Assembly: GCA_947311175.1 (NCBI GenBank)
Contig: CAMZKK010000152.1
Span: 1-11,052 of the forward strand
DNA from: an uncultured Planctomycetota bacterium
GTDB taxonomy: Bacteria; Planctomycetota; SZUA-567; JAFGNG01
Reading direction: 5' to 3'
DNA length: 11,052 nt
The position numbers and the translations under genes were made by a program. The notes under the pieces were generated by a model. It did no database searches. It saw only the letters and a program-made list of their open reading frames with translations, and was not told where the DNA came from. Each line of letters starts with the position of its first letter. The stretch's first letter is position 1. Below, one piece after another: positions 1-7,764 of the stretch.

Positions 1-1672
1 GCATGTGGTCGCCGGTAAATTTTCCAATCACCGTCATCTCTACTCCTTCTTCATCGGCAATCTTTTGAAGTGCGGCGAGATTTTTTTCATCTACCGAATA
101 AACCATTCTTTCTTGAGCTTCGCTAATCCACACTTCCGTATAGTTTAGCCCTTGATATTTTAGAGGGATTTTGTCAAGTTCAACCTCTACTCCAAGCTCT
201 TCTCCCATTTCGCCAACTGCACTTGATAGTCCACCTGCACCACAGTCGGTTACACAAGAATATAGATTTTTGTCTCTTGCCCTGATTTGAAAATCACCGA
301 CCTTCTTTTCCTCAATTGGATTACCAATTTGAACCGCTCCACTTGATGCCATTTCGCTATCTTCGTCAAGTTCAACGCTGGAAAATGTTGCACCGTGAAT
401 TCCGTCTCGTCCTGTTCGACCGCCAACTACAACTACGCACTCTCCAACCTTAGCTTGTTTACTAACCATTGAGCGTGGGATAATTCCAACTGTTCCACAA
501 AAAACAAGTGGGTTACCGATATATCTTTTGTCAAAATAGACAGCACCGTTTGCGGTCGGGATTCCCATTCTATTACCATAGTCACGAACTCCGCCAACCA
601 CTCCTTTTAATATTTGTAAAGGGTGAAGTGCTCCTTTTGGTATGTCTTCTCGTGGATAGTCGGGAGGTCCAAAGCAAAATATATCGGTATTCATAACCGG
701 TTTTGCTCCCAACCCTGTGCCGAGGCAATCACGAATAACCCCACCGATTCCAGTTCCTGCACCGCCATAAGGCTCAAGGGCAGAGGGGTGGTTGTGGGTT
801 TCTACCTTAAAGGCGACTCCAAATTCATCGTCAAATTCAATAACGCCTGCATTATCTACAAATACAGATAAACACCAATCTTTATCGAGTTCGGTTGTGA
901 CTTTTGCAATTGTGCTTTTTAAAAGGTTGTCAATAAATTCTTCGCCCTCAGGCCCACGATAACGAACTTTGCCTTTTAGTGTTTTGTGAACACAGTGTTC
1001 ACTCCAAGTTTGCGCCATAGTTTCAAGCTCAATGTCGGTAGGAGTGCGTCCTTTAGTGGCAAAATAATCTCTAATACAACGCATCTCAGCTACGCTTAGA
1101 TAGAGCTGTTTTTCAATAGATAGTTTTTCTAATTCATCATCCGAAAGTGATTCAAGGGTGATTTCAGCCTTTTTAAATTTATAGTTGATTTTTTCCGTAA
1201 CTGTATGACATGCATTTTCACCAATGGTAATTTCTTCAATAACATCACTAACCAATAATTTTTTAGAAGCTTCCTTGAGGTAATCGATTGTTGTGTCGCC
1301 ATAGATTAGATATTTTGTAGATGTTCTAACCCAAGCAAGTTTAATTCCCATTGAGCCAACTGCTTTTAAAATACTTGCTTCTGATGGGTCCATAACACCA
1401 GGCTTGCGACTGACTTCAATTATTGTTGCGTCGTTTTTGGAGATGACATCGCTGTTGACTGCAAAATCATCTATAACCGCATCGGCAAGAAATTGATGAG
1501 CAATCTTTTCTGCATCGCTTTCCTTGCATCCTTCAATTGTAAATACTCGAACAGAGCGAATTTTGGTTATCTTATTCAAACCAAAGTGAAGTAAGTCTTC
1601 AAAAACCTCTTTGCCGGTAGAGTCAAAAGAAGCATCCTTGGTTGCAATTTCAATGCGGTGAATCTTAGACAT
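1..1672 (-). CDS. purL: Phosphoribosylformylglycinamidine synthase PurL with two N-terminal PurS-like domains (partial, C-terminus off window)
   Basis: This enzyme makes formylglycinamidine ribonucleotide (FGAM) from FGAR, ATP and glutamine-derived ammonia, in cytoplasmic purine synthesis. The 557 residues visible begin at an ATG on the minus strand at 1672, with AGGA seven bases upstream. Residues 4-72 and 82-150 each resemble PurS; the second contains KPGVMDP and ends in a VIEE segment, as PurS does. Residues 165-235 are a linker carrying the PurL motif TWSEHCVHK (223-230). Residues 287-320 hold ETHNHPSALEPYGGAGTGIG with the following GVIRDCLGTG, the ATP/FGAR-binding core. Residues 472-523 hold TDCGAGGLSSAVGEMG and NYTEVWISEAQERM. 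The left edge removes the second catalytic half, so a fused glutaminase domain cannot be excluded; small-type PurL uses separate PurQ. The identity is secure, while the PurS duplication is read by eye from motif and order. Confidence 0.96.
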   Translation of the reverse strand, partial: MSKIHRIEIATKDASFDSTGKEVFEDLLHFGLNKITKIRSVRVFTIEGCKESDAEKIAHQFLADAVIDDFAVNSDVISKNDATIIEVSRKPGVMDPSEASILKAVGSMGIKLAWVRTSTKYLIYGDTTIDYLKEASKKLLVSDVIEEITIGENACHTVTEKINYKFKKAEITLESLSDDELEKLSIEKQLYLSVAEMRCIRDYFATKGRTPTDIELETMAQTWSEHCVHKTLKGKVRYRGPEGEEFIDNLLKSTIAKVTTELDKDWCLSVFVDNAGVIEFDDEFGVAFKVETHNHPSALEPYGGAGTGIGGVIRDCLGTGLGAKPVMNTDIFCFGPPDYPREDIPKGALHPLQILKGVVGGVRDYGNRMGIPTANGAVYFDKRYIGNPLVFCGTVGIIPRSMVSKQAKVGECVVVVGGRTGRDGIHGATFSSVELDEDSEMASSGAVQIGNPIEEKKVGDFQIRARDKNLYSCVTDCGAGGLSSAVGEMGEELGVEVELDKIPLKYQGLNYTEVWISEAQERMVYSVDEKNLAALQKIADEEGVEMTVIGKFTGDHM

Positions 1673-1679
1673 TTAAATA

Positions 1680-1683
1680 TCCT
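1680..1683 (-). promoter_or_regulatory. Shine-Dalgarno AGGA of purL
   Basis: AGGA on the minus strand lies seven bases before the ATG at 1672. It supports that ATG as the start, which also places the first PurS-like strand directly at the N-terminus. Confidence 0.55.
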
Positions 1684-1734
1684 AATCTTGAAATAGTAGT
1701 AATTTTATCCAATTATGTATTTTTATTTATTGCA

Positions 1735-1763
1735 TAAGTAGTTATTCAATCCATTTTTGTCAA
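1735..1763 (-). promoter_or_regulatory. Candidate sigma-70 promoter of purL
   Basis: On the minus strand a perfect TTGACA (1763-1758) is followed 17 bases later by TACTTA (1740-1735), a poor match to TATAAT. The predicted transcript would have a leader of roughly 55-60 bases before the purL ATG. The -35 box and spacing are good and the -10 box is weak, so this is a candidate only. I saw no PurR box or purine riboswitch fold in the leader. Confidence 0.3.
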
Positions 1764-1827
1764 CTTTATTCGAAGTTGTTTTTAGCACTTGTAATTATTT
1801 TCAGTTGTGTTATTAATATCCACATGG

Positions 1828-1852
1828 AATAAACAAAGTATCATTGTTTATT
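1828..1852. repeat. Perfect 9-bp inverted repeat upstream of the M20 peptidase gene
   Basis: AATAAACAA (1828-1836) and TTGTTTATT (1844-1852) are exact reverse complements separated by seven bases. As RNA the stem could extend by two G-U pairs and one A-U pair (1825-1827 with 1853-1855). The dyad sits about 45 bases before the M20 ATG and abuts a TATATT. It could be an operator or an upstream hairpin. The stem is too AT-rich for a convincing terminator. Confidence 0.4.
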
Positions 1853-1895
1853 TTATATTATTTTTCCGTTCTTTCTCTTTCAAAGTAAATGCTCA

Positions 1896-3032
1896 ATGAA
1901 TATTAAAAAAATATTTGAAACCATAATTATTATCCCCAGTCCTTCACGTCAAGAAGGTGCAATGATGAAGTATTTAAAATCATTTATATCTGAGTTAGGA
2001 TTTGGGTGGACAGAGGATAACTTTTCTGTCTCGCTTGGGGGTGAAGGTAATAATCTTTGTGTAGATATTCCGGCAAACGGTAGTGGACACAATATTCTTC
2101 TTTGTGCCCATGTCGATACTGTTGAAAGGGGCGATAAACCAATTTATTTTGTTTGCGAAAACGGGGAGTATCAAAGCAGGGGAGACACAATATTGGGGGC
2201 AGATGATAAAACCGGAGTGGCGTGTTTGTTGTCGCTTTTGTTTAAGCTGAAAAATAATCCTGAGATAAAACACGGAAAATTAAGAATTGTTTTTACGGTG
2301 TGTGAGGAGATAGAATTGCTTGGCTCAAAAGCTATGCCAAAAGGCTGGTTGAGTGATATGGATTTGGGAGTTGCTCTGGATCATAGTTTTCCTACAGATA
2401 TAGTTTATTGTGCACCCGGTAAGTATAAATTAAAGATTTACTTGCAAGGCAGGGGTGGGCATGCCTCTGCACCTGAAAGAAAAATAAATGCTGCCCATCT
2501 TGCAACTCGAGTTTTTGCTAGATTGCCAAGTGGTAATTTAGATGAGCTTTCTACTTGTAACTTGGGCATTATAAATTCAGGTAGTGCGGTAAATATTATT
2601 CCTTCTGATGCTTATGCTGAATATGAGATTAGAAGTTTATCTGATGATAGGTTGGAATTTCACAAGAAACGAATTATGGATATTATTAAAAATACCGTAG
2701 AGGAAGGAAGAATTTACCCTATTGGGATTGATGAAGAGCGTTTTGCTACTGTTAAAATTGAACGTTCTCATAGTGCAAAACCTTATTCTATTGCAGAAAA
2801 TTCTTTGCCTGTTAGATTAATGAAAAAAGCAATTATGAAGAGTGGACTTGTTCCAATAATGAAAATGGGTAGAGGTGGAAGTGATGCAAATGTATTAAAT
2901 AATCGAGGGTTGGTATCGTGTGTTATTGGTTGTGGAATGCACGGGGCTCATAGTGTAAATGAAAGTGCAAGAATAGAAGAAATGGAAGATTGTGTCAGTA
3001 ATTTAATAAATTTAATAGGAGAACTGAAGTGA
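1896..3032 (+). CDS. PepT-like M20 family metallopeptidase
   Basis: A 378-residue di-zinc aminoacylase/aminopeptidase-type hydrolase, probably cytoplasmic since no signal peptide is seen. Metal-site motifs appear in the expected order: AHVDT with H72 and D74, GADDKTG with bridging D103, the catalytic pair E137-E138 in TVCEE, D162 in ALDHS, and H352 in HGAHSVNE. The GRGGSDAN motif (325-332) and the inserted lid/dimerisation domain, from about residue 175 to 290 with GRGGHASAPE, are typical of the peptidase T-like subgroup. Length fits the family. The ATG chosen gives the normal N-terminus leading to PSPSRQEG. It overlaps the next gene by four bases. The family cleaves small peptides or deacylates amino acids, and the substrate cannot be read from sequence. 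It could also be annotated as a YqjE-type M20 protein. Confidence 0.9.
   Translation: MNIKKIFETIIIIPSPSRQEGAMMKYLKSFISELGFGWTEDNFSVSLGGEGNNLCVDIPANGSGHNILLCAHVDTVERGDKPIYFVCENGEYQSRGDTILGADDKTGVACLLSLLFKLKNNPEIKHGKLRIVFTVCEEIELLGSKAMPKGWLSDMDLGVALDHSFPTDIVYCAPGKYKLKIYLQGRGGHASAPERKINAAHLATRVFARLPSGNLDELSTCNLGIINSGSAVNIIPSDAYAEYEIRSLSDDRLEFHKKRIMDIIKNTVEEGRIYPIGIDEERFATVKIERSHSAKPYSIAENSLPVRLMKKAIMKSGLVPIMKMGRGGSDANVLNNRGLVSCVIGCGMHGAHSVNESARIEEMEDCVSNLINLIGELK
3017..3021 (+). promoter_or_regulatory. Shine-Dalgarno AGGAG of the GT2 gene, inside the peptidase gene
   Basis: AGGAG lies seven bases before a GTG codon at 3029 and within the last codons of the upstream gene. Together with the GTGA stop/start overlap it decides in favour of the GTG start over the in-frame ATG at 3044. 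Confidence 0.7.
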
Positions 3033-4057
3033 CAGAATTGGCAATGAGTGGTGAACCGAAAATATCGGTGATAATTCCAAATCGAGATGGCAAGATTTAT
3101 CTTGATACCTGTCTAAAATCGGTTTTAAAGCAAAGTCTTAAACCGTATGAGATTATTGTAGTTGATGATGCTTCAAGTGACAATAGTTTTGAGTATGTGA
3201 AGGTTAATTATCCAGGAGTAATTATTGTTAGGTCGTCAGACACAAACATACCACAAGGATTTTCCGGTGGCGTCAATGTTGGAATAAAAACCGCTACTGG
3301 AGAATATATTGCACTTTTGAATAATGATACTGATGTTGATAAGGATTGGCTAAAAGAAATGTATGTTGTATTGGAAAAATATCCAAATGCGGCAAGTTGT
3401 TCTTGTAAGATGTATCTTGAACATGGTATTCATCTCAATGCTCTTGGCTTGATGCTAGATAAGAGTGGTTATTGTCATACGATAGCAGATGGCATTCTTG
3501 ATGAAGGTCAGTTTGATAGAGAGCAGGAAGTTTTTGGTCCTTCCGGTGGAGCTGCGTTGTGGAGGATGTCGGCATTGTCTGAGATTGGTCTGTTTGAGCA
3601 CGATTATTTCGCCTATTGTGAAGATGCCGATTTGGCATTTAGAGCAAGAGCGTATGGCTTCATTTCTGTTTATGCTCCAAAGGCAAAAATTATTCATCTT
3701 GAGGGTCGTTGCCCTAGTCTTTTGAGATTTGACAAGGTGGCACTCAGACTTAGAAATAATTTTTGGTTTGTCTGGAGCAATCTTCCTCGCGAATTATTGA
3801 TTGAAAATCTCGGCTCAATCTTATGGAATACCGTGTTTAGGCATCTTTTCAAGTATGGACCTCGGATATGGAAGGTAGAGTGCAGAAGTTTTTGGAAATC
3901 AATTTTTAGAATTTTGATAAGCCTACCAAAGGTAAGAAGAATGAGAAAAGCAAGAAAAAGTAAATGCAAGGTGTCTGCAGAGAAGTTGAAGTTCTGGCTT
4001 GGTAGGGGCTATTGTTTTAGCGAAGATGATTGCGATAGTGATAATATGCAGACTTGA
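3029..4057 (+). CDS. GT2 family glycosyltransferase (WbbL/rhamnosyltransferase-like)
   Basis: A 342-residue inverting glycosyltransferase with a GT-A fold that transfers a sugar from a nucleotide donor, typically onto a surface glycan or lipid carrier. Residues 12-18 (ISVIIPN) start the fold. VVDDASSDNS (44-53) binds the nucleotide, LNNDTDVD (97-104) supplies the metal-binding DxD, and EDADLAFRARAYG (198-210) is the ED-containing acceptor-site motif. GPSGGAALWRMSAL (170-183) precedes it, as in the WbbL-like branch. From about residue 255 the C-terminal region is amphipathic and strongly basic (KVRRMRKARKSK, 301-312), suggesting association with the membrane surface, without a clear spanning helix. 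The tail ends in an acidic, Cys-containing stretch. Translation starts at GTG within the stop codon of the upstream peptidase (GTGA), so the two are coupled. Sugar donor and acceptor are unknown. Confidence 0.9.
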   Translation: MTELAMSGEPKISVIIPNRDGKIYLDTCLKSVLKQSLKPYEIIVVDDASSDNSFEYVKVNYPGVIIVRSSDTNIPQGFSGGVNVGIKTATGEYIALLNNDTDVDKDWLKEMYVVLEKYPNAASCSCKMYLEHGIHLNALGLMLDKSGYCHTIADGILDEGQFDREQEVFGPSGGAALWRMSALSEIGLFEHDYFAYCEDADLAFRARAYGFISVYAPKAKIIHLEGRCPSLLRFDKVALRLRNNFWFVWSNLPRELLIENLGSILWNTVFRHLFKYGPRIWKVECRSFWKSIFRILISLPKVRRMRKARKSKCKVSAEKLKFWLGRGYCFSEDDCDSDNMQT

Positions 4058-4089
4058 GAAACTTAATTTAATTTTGATAGATGAGCTAT

Positions 4090-4117
4090 TTGTCTTGTGT
4101 TTAAATGGGTTTATATT
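4090..4117 (+). promoter_or_regulatory. Candidate sigma-70 promoter of the 867-residue secreted protein
   Basis: TTGTCT (4090-4095) and TATATT (4112-4117) are separated by 16 bases in the 93-bp gap after the glycosyltransferase gene. The -10 box matches five of six consensus positions and the -35 box four of six. Predicted initiation near 4124 gives a short leader. No terminator is visible in the gap, so read-through from the upstream pair is also possible. Confidence 0.4.
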
Positions 4118-4150
4118 AAAATAGCGAAAATAAAATAATTAAATATTGGA

Positions 4151-6754
4151 ATGGAAGTAATGTTTAGGTTTAAATTATTCTTTTTACTTTGTCTAATTCT
4201 GTCGGTCAGACTTTGTTCGGCAGCCGACAAGGATGTAGATTTTAGGGTAGTAACATTTGCAATCCCTAATTCCTATGGTCTGTGGACAATTAACGACAAA
4301 TTGATTGAGCATAAGGGTAAGGCAGCGGTTAAGATACCTGTTGGTAAAAATGTTATTGTTGGCAAAGAATTCGGGTGGAAATTAGAGTTTTTGCTTGATA
4401 ATCAAAACATCATTCCTCAAAAAATAATCCCCGGAACTTTTGGTAGAGATTTGAGTGGAATGTTTTGCCATGGTGAAAATCTTACCATGTTAGACCCTGA
4501 AGGTAAGAGGGTGATTATTTCTATTCCAAGGGTAAAGGGAGAGTATCGTATTGACGGTTTGCTACCAAATGGAGTTGGTGCACGTGCGGTATTTTTGCCG
4601 AAGGGGAAGAGGATTATACATGGTAAGGATTGGAAGATAGAATTAGATATTTCGGAAAACAACAGTACGGCAAAGTTTATTGGTAATAGTGAAGAATCTT
4701 TCAGCTTTGATAATAATATTTTTAGATGGATTAATGTTGACAATATTTCCGTAAGCAGTGCCTTGAAACCAAAGCTTAAGGTGTTTGTAAATAGAGATAA
4801 GAAGTATTTTCGTAGAGATGAGTATATCTTAATAAATGTGTCTTTAACCTCTGACGAAGCGAAGAAGGATAAATTGACAGTTAGTGCTGTGCAAGGTGAG
4901 AATGAAATCGTTTTTCTCGAACGTCGCTGGAGTACGGTGCAAGGAGTCGTTACTCGCTCATTTGAAATTCCACTTTATGTCTTAAAATCCGGTAAGTACT
5001 TACTTAAGGCCAGACTTGCAGGTCTTGAATCGAGTTGTTCTCTTGAAATCTTGCCGTCATCAACAGAGCAAAAAGGTTTAGTACCTTTGGTAAATATTGC
5101 TCGCAAAAGGGATGAGAAAAATCTATCAGAGAAAGGTTTTAATGGTTGCTTTATTGGAATAGATGATTTTCTTGCAGCTATGCCTGAAGGCTTATCTGCG
5201 AAGATTGATTACAATATTGTCTTGGCTAAACCGGGAAAAGATTTTGATTATTATTCAAGAAAAACCTCAATGGTGGCTAGTCATGCTAGAGAATACGGTG
5301 GTGTTAGGTCTTTTGTCGTAAATTTTAAAAACGATAAATTGATTGGAGGTGGTTTGATTGAAAAGGTTGCCGATATAGTTGGTGCACAAACGGATAATAT
5401 TTTCATTCGTACATTTATTAATATTGAAGATTTTCTTAAATTGAAGAACTCTAGTTCCATCGTGAATAATGCGTTTGTTTTTGGATTAGAGAAACACTTG
5501 AAGAATGATATTGCAAATCTATTCAAATTGCGTGCAGATAGTGATTTTTCTAAAACGATGATGGTTGTCAGGGAAAATCAATATGCTTGGGCAGCTTTGG
5601 TCCTTGGTTCAAAAGGAGTGGCGAGCAAAGGATTGTTCGATAATTATTTTTTACAAAGATGGAATAATCTTGGACTTTTTGTCTCCACAATAATGGAAGA
5701 GTATTACAAAAAAGAAAAAAAACCAATATTTAAAATTCCAGATGATAAAAATACAGTTATCGTATCTTTTGAACAACAAGATGTTGCGTATTGTTTGGTA
5801 TTCTCGAAGAAAGCATGCTCAGCTACATTGCCACTTTTTTTGAATAAAAATAATGTCTATGATTTGTTTGCAGCAAAAAGATTATATATCCCCGCAAGAG
5901 TGATGGTTTTTAAACAAAAAATGAAGGATAATGATTTTAAGGCTTTTGCATTTTTAAAAAATAAGCCGTCTTCAATTCGGTTGAAATTGAGGGCTCGGTC
6001 ATCTAGGAAAATACCGTATTTGATGCGTTGCTATGCCGTGCTTGTCGATGAATCAAACAGGATTGTTCGTGCATCTGTTCCGGCAAAAATAGAAATAAAG
6101 ACTAAAAACGGTAAGGTTGTTGCATCTCTCAATCGAACATTTAAGGCAGGTATTCTTGACTATGGTTATCCTTTGGCATTGAATCATCCGAAAGGCTCTT
6201 TGCTTGTTGAAATTTCTACCGTTGGAGTAAAAACATCTGCTATTTTTCACAATAAAACAATGTTGAGAAATTATACTCGCAATTATCGCGAGAGGACTAT
6301 TGTTGAGGAAGAAGATTTCAGTTCAATTTTAGATTTTATAGAGAAAGAAAATGAATTTACCATTGCGATTGGAGGTATTGATTATTTGAGGGAAGCCGAA
6401 TTGCTTGCTACAAATTTAAAGAGAAAAGGGAAGAAAGCAAACGTTAAATTCTTGAATGAAGTATTAGCAGATCAAAAAATTGCAGAAGCAATGGATAATC
6501 ATATTCCAATGATTGATATTTCAGAAAATCTTATTTTGATTGGTCTCCCGTCAGATAACTTTTTGATTGATATTGTTGCAAATAAGGCAAAATTAACTCC
6601 ATATCAAATTACAAAATTATTTCCCGGTAACGGTAAAGGCTTGTTGCAATATGCGTGGAAGGCATTTAGCTTTAAACATGATGCAATTGTTGTTTCCAGC
6701 TCTGACGAGCATGGCGTAAAGTTAGCTGTCAGAAGGTTAATCTCTCTTCGGTGA
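4151..6754 (+). CDS. Secreted multi-domain protein: Ig/MG-like domains, degenerate glycosidase-like core, S-layer/BcsB-like C-terminal domain
   Basis: An 867-residue protein of unknown function, exported by a signal peptide at residues 1-24 (basic start, FFLLCLILSV core, cleavage near CSA-AD). An ATG three codons later (4160) has better ribosome-site spacing and is an alternative start. Residues 27-200 are beta-rich. Residues 207-300 look like an Ig or macroglobulin-type domain. Residues 310-525 read like a degraded TIM barrel of glycosidase type, including a WAALVLGSKGV segment (480-490), followed by a small beta domain (533-590). No catalytic Glu pair is evident. Residues 600-700 resemble another MG-like domain ending in PLALNHPKGSLLVEI (673-687). 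Residues 734-867 form an alpha/beta domain with NLILIGLPSDN (793-803) and AIVVSSSDEHG (845-855), a pattern seen in S-layer-associated and BcsB-like domains. It converges on the minus-strand unit. Domain calls are by eye; a binding or structural surface role is inferred. Confidence 0.8.
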   Translation: MEVMFRFKLFFLLCLILSVRLCSAADKDVDFRVVTFAIPNSYGLWTINDKLIEHKGKAAVKIPVGKNVIVGKEFGWKLEFLLDNQNIIPQKIIPGTFGRDLSGMFCHGENLTMLDPEGKRVIISIPRVKGEYRIDGLLPNGVGARAVFLPKGKRIIHGKDWKIELDISENNSTAKFIGNSEESFSFDNNIFRWINVDNISVSSALKPKLKVFVNRDKKYFRRDEYILINVSLTSDEAKKDKLTVSAVQGENEIVFLERRWSTVQGVVTRSFEIPLYVLKSGKYLLKARLAGLESSCSLEILPSSTEQKGLVPLVNIARKRDEKNLSEKGFNGCFIGIDDFLAAMPEGLSAKIDYNIVLAKPGKDFDYYSRKTSMVASHAREYGGVRSFVVNFKNDKLIGGGLIEKVADIVGAQTDNIFIRTFINIEDFLKLKNSSSIVNNAFVFGLEKHLKNDIANLFKLRADSDFSKTMMVVRENQYAWAALVLGSKGVASKGLFDNYFLQRWNNLGLFVSTIMEEYYKKEKKPIFKIPDDKNTVIVSFEQQDVAYCLVFSKKACSATLPLFLNKNNVYDLFAAKRLYIPARVMVFKQKMKDNDFKAFAFLKNKPSSIRLKLRARSSRKIPYLMRCYAVLVDESNRIVRASVPAKIEIKTKNGKVVASLNRTFKAGILDYGYPLALNHPKGSLLVEISTVGVKTSAIFHNKTMLRNYTRNYRERTIVEEEDFSSILDFIEKENEFTIAIGGIDYLREAELLATNLKRKGKKANVKFLNEVLADQKIAEAMDNHIPMIDISENLILIGLPSDNFLIDIVANKAKLTPYQITKLFPGNGKGLLQYAWKAFSFKHDAIVVSSSDEHGVKLAVRRLISLR

Positions 6755-6771
6755 TAATACTTTTGTAAATA

Positions 6772-7758
6772 TTACTTAACCCCTTTACAGTCTTTCTTTT
6801 CTTTCTTTATTTGGGCAAGGATTGAACTGTATGGTTTTCCGTTTTCATCTGTTTTAAAGATTGGCTCTGGATTGAGAAGTAATTCTTCTTTTCCTACTTC
6901 TGATTCCGCTAATTTTCTTCGTAAGTTGTATGGGCTAAACATTTTTAAATCTTCTAATATTGAATTAAATTCATCTTCCAGATTGTTAGTAAGAAGGGTT
7001 CTGTTTTCTTCCGTTAGCAGGGGTAGCGTATTAAGAGAGGATGAGACTTTGTTTAATTCCGTATGGAGTGTTTCTATGCTCTCATTGACTGCATCGAATT
7101 GCTCGCTAAACTCTTTTTTTCTTAAAAATAAGTTCCGTTCGAGTAGAAGATTGCAGTAAGATTTTCTGTTTTTGTCTGCCATTCTTTCTTTTTCTTCTGC
7201 GGTAAATTCTTCTCCATTTATATATGCTTGTCTAATTTCTTCTGTATTTATTTCCATTCTTTTTTTTGTTTTTTCTAATTTGTTGAGAAGATTTTCATAT
7301 TCTGAAATTTGCTCATAAAATATTGATTGAAATTCTTTTTCCGATATTTCAATAATTGCAATTAGAGATGATAAAAAAACCTTATATTTTCGTATCAATA
7401 GTTTTTCTTTTTCTGCATCTTCGTCGTTTGCTCTACGACAATGATCGATAGCGTTCATGTAGTCACTTAGTTCACCCTGATCTTTTCCCCATCTGAAATA
7501 TCGTTCAGCTACGACAATCAACTCAGTAAAATTTTTTGATTTATCTTCTATCCCCAAAAAAACCGTGCCAACAACTCTAAATATATCCATGACTATAGTT
7601 GTTACAATTGATAGTGTTGATACAGAATCTTTTGCGGAATCATCTTTGATCGGCAATGTTATTTTATGTTCTTTTTTTTGAGGTTTCACTTTCTCTTCTG
7701 TTGCTTCCATTTCAACATTAGCTTGTTCTTGCTCTATTGATTCTTTTTTTTCCTCCAC
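6772..7758 (-). CDS. Coiled-coil protein of unknown function, downstream partner of the 1007-residue secreted protein
   Basis: I do not recognise this 328-residue protein. The first 45 residues are highly charged and low-complexity (Glu/Lys-rich). Residues 47-70 are hydrophobic (STLSIVTTIVMDIF continuing to VFLGI) but contain D58 and R61, so this is either a poor membrane segment or an amphipathic helix. Residues 75-275 are almost entirely helical in character, with long Glu/Lys/Leu heptad-like runs, especially 140-235. The last 50 residues include KTDENGKPYSSI and a Lys-rich end. No signal peptide, Cys motif or catalytic signature is visible. Translation starts at GTG (7758) behind a strong ribosome site that begins three bases after the stop of the upstream gene, so the two are co-expressed. 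A cytoplasmic or membrane-surface scaffold is possible but unproven. It converges with the 867-residue gene, leaving 17 bases between stops. Confidence 0.8.
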   Translation of the reverse strand: MEEKKESIEQEQANVEMEATEEKVKPQKKEHKITLPIKDDSAKDSVSTLSIVTTIVMDIFRVVGTVFLGIEDKSKNFTELIVVAERYFRWGKDQGELSDYMNAIDHCRRANDEDAEKEKLLIRKYKVFLSSLIAIIEISEKEFQSIFYEQISEYENLLNKLEKTKKRMEINTEEIRQAYINGEEFTAEEKERMADKNRKSYCNLLLERNLFLRKKEFSEQFDAVNESIETLHTELNKVSSSLNTLPLLTEENRTLLTNNLEDEFNSILEDLKMFSPYNLRRKLAESEVGKEELLLNPEPIFKTDENGKPYSSILAQIKKEKKDCKGVK

Positions 7759-7764
7759 TCTTTA

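Larger units (their letters stand above)
1673..1895. other. Divergent intergenic region between purL and the M20 peptidase gene
   Basis: These 223 very AT-rich bases separate two divergently transcribed genes and must hold the promoters of both. On the purL side a TTGACA box is visible. On the peptidase side there is a 9-bp perfect inverted repeat followed by a TATATT (1854-1859), with no convincing -35 box 16-18 bases before it. No RNA gene or protein-coding frame is apparent. The M20 gene has no clear Shine-Dalgarno sequence in the bases just before its ATG. Confidence 0.6.

Noticed and set aside
508..871. Two overlapping plus-strand open frames of 62 and 82 codons
   Set aside because: They lie antisense to the highly conserved core of purL and encode no recognisable protein; they are shadows.
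1805..1833. TTGTGT plus AATAAA with 17-base spacing as a promoter for the M20 gene
   Set aside because: Both boxes match the consensus poorly, and such pairs are expected by chance in sequence this AT-rich.
6755..6775. Possible bidirectional terminator between the convergent genes
   Set aside because: Only a five-base AT-only stem (TAATA/TATTA) can be drawn and there is no GC-rich hairpin, so termination here is unproven.
6872..7159. Plus-strand open frame of 95 codons
   Set aside because: It is antisense to the 328-residue gene, and its Ser/Leu/Arg-rich composition mirrors the Glu/Lys/Asn codons of that gene; no ribosome site was seen.
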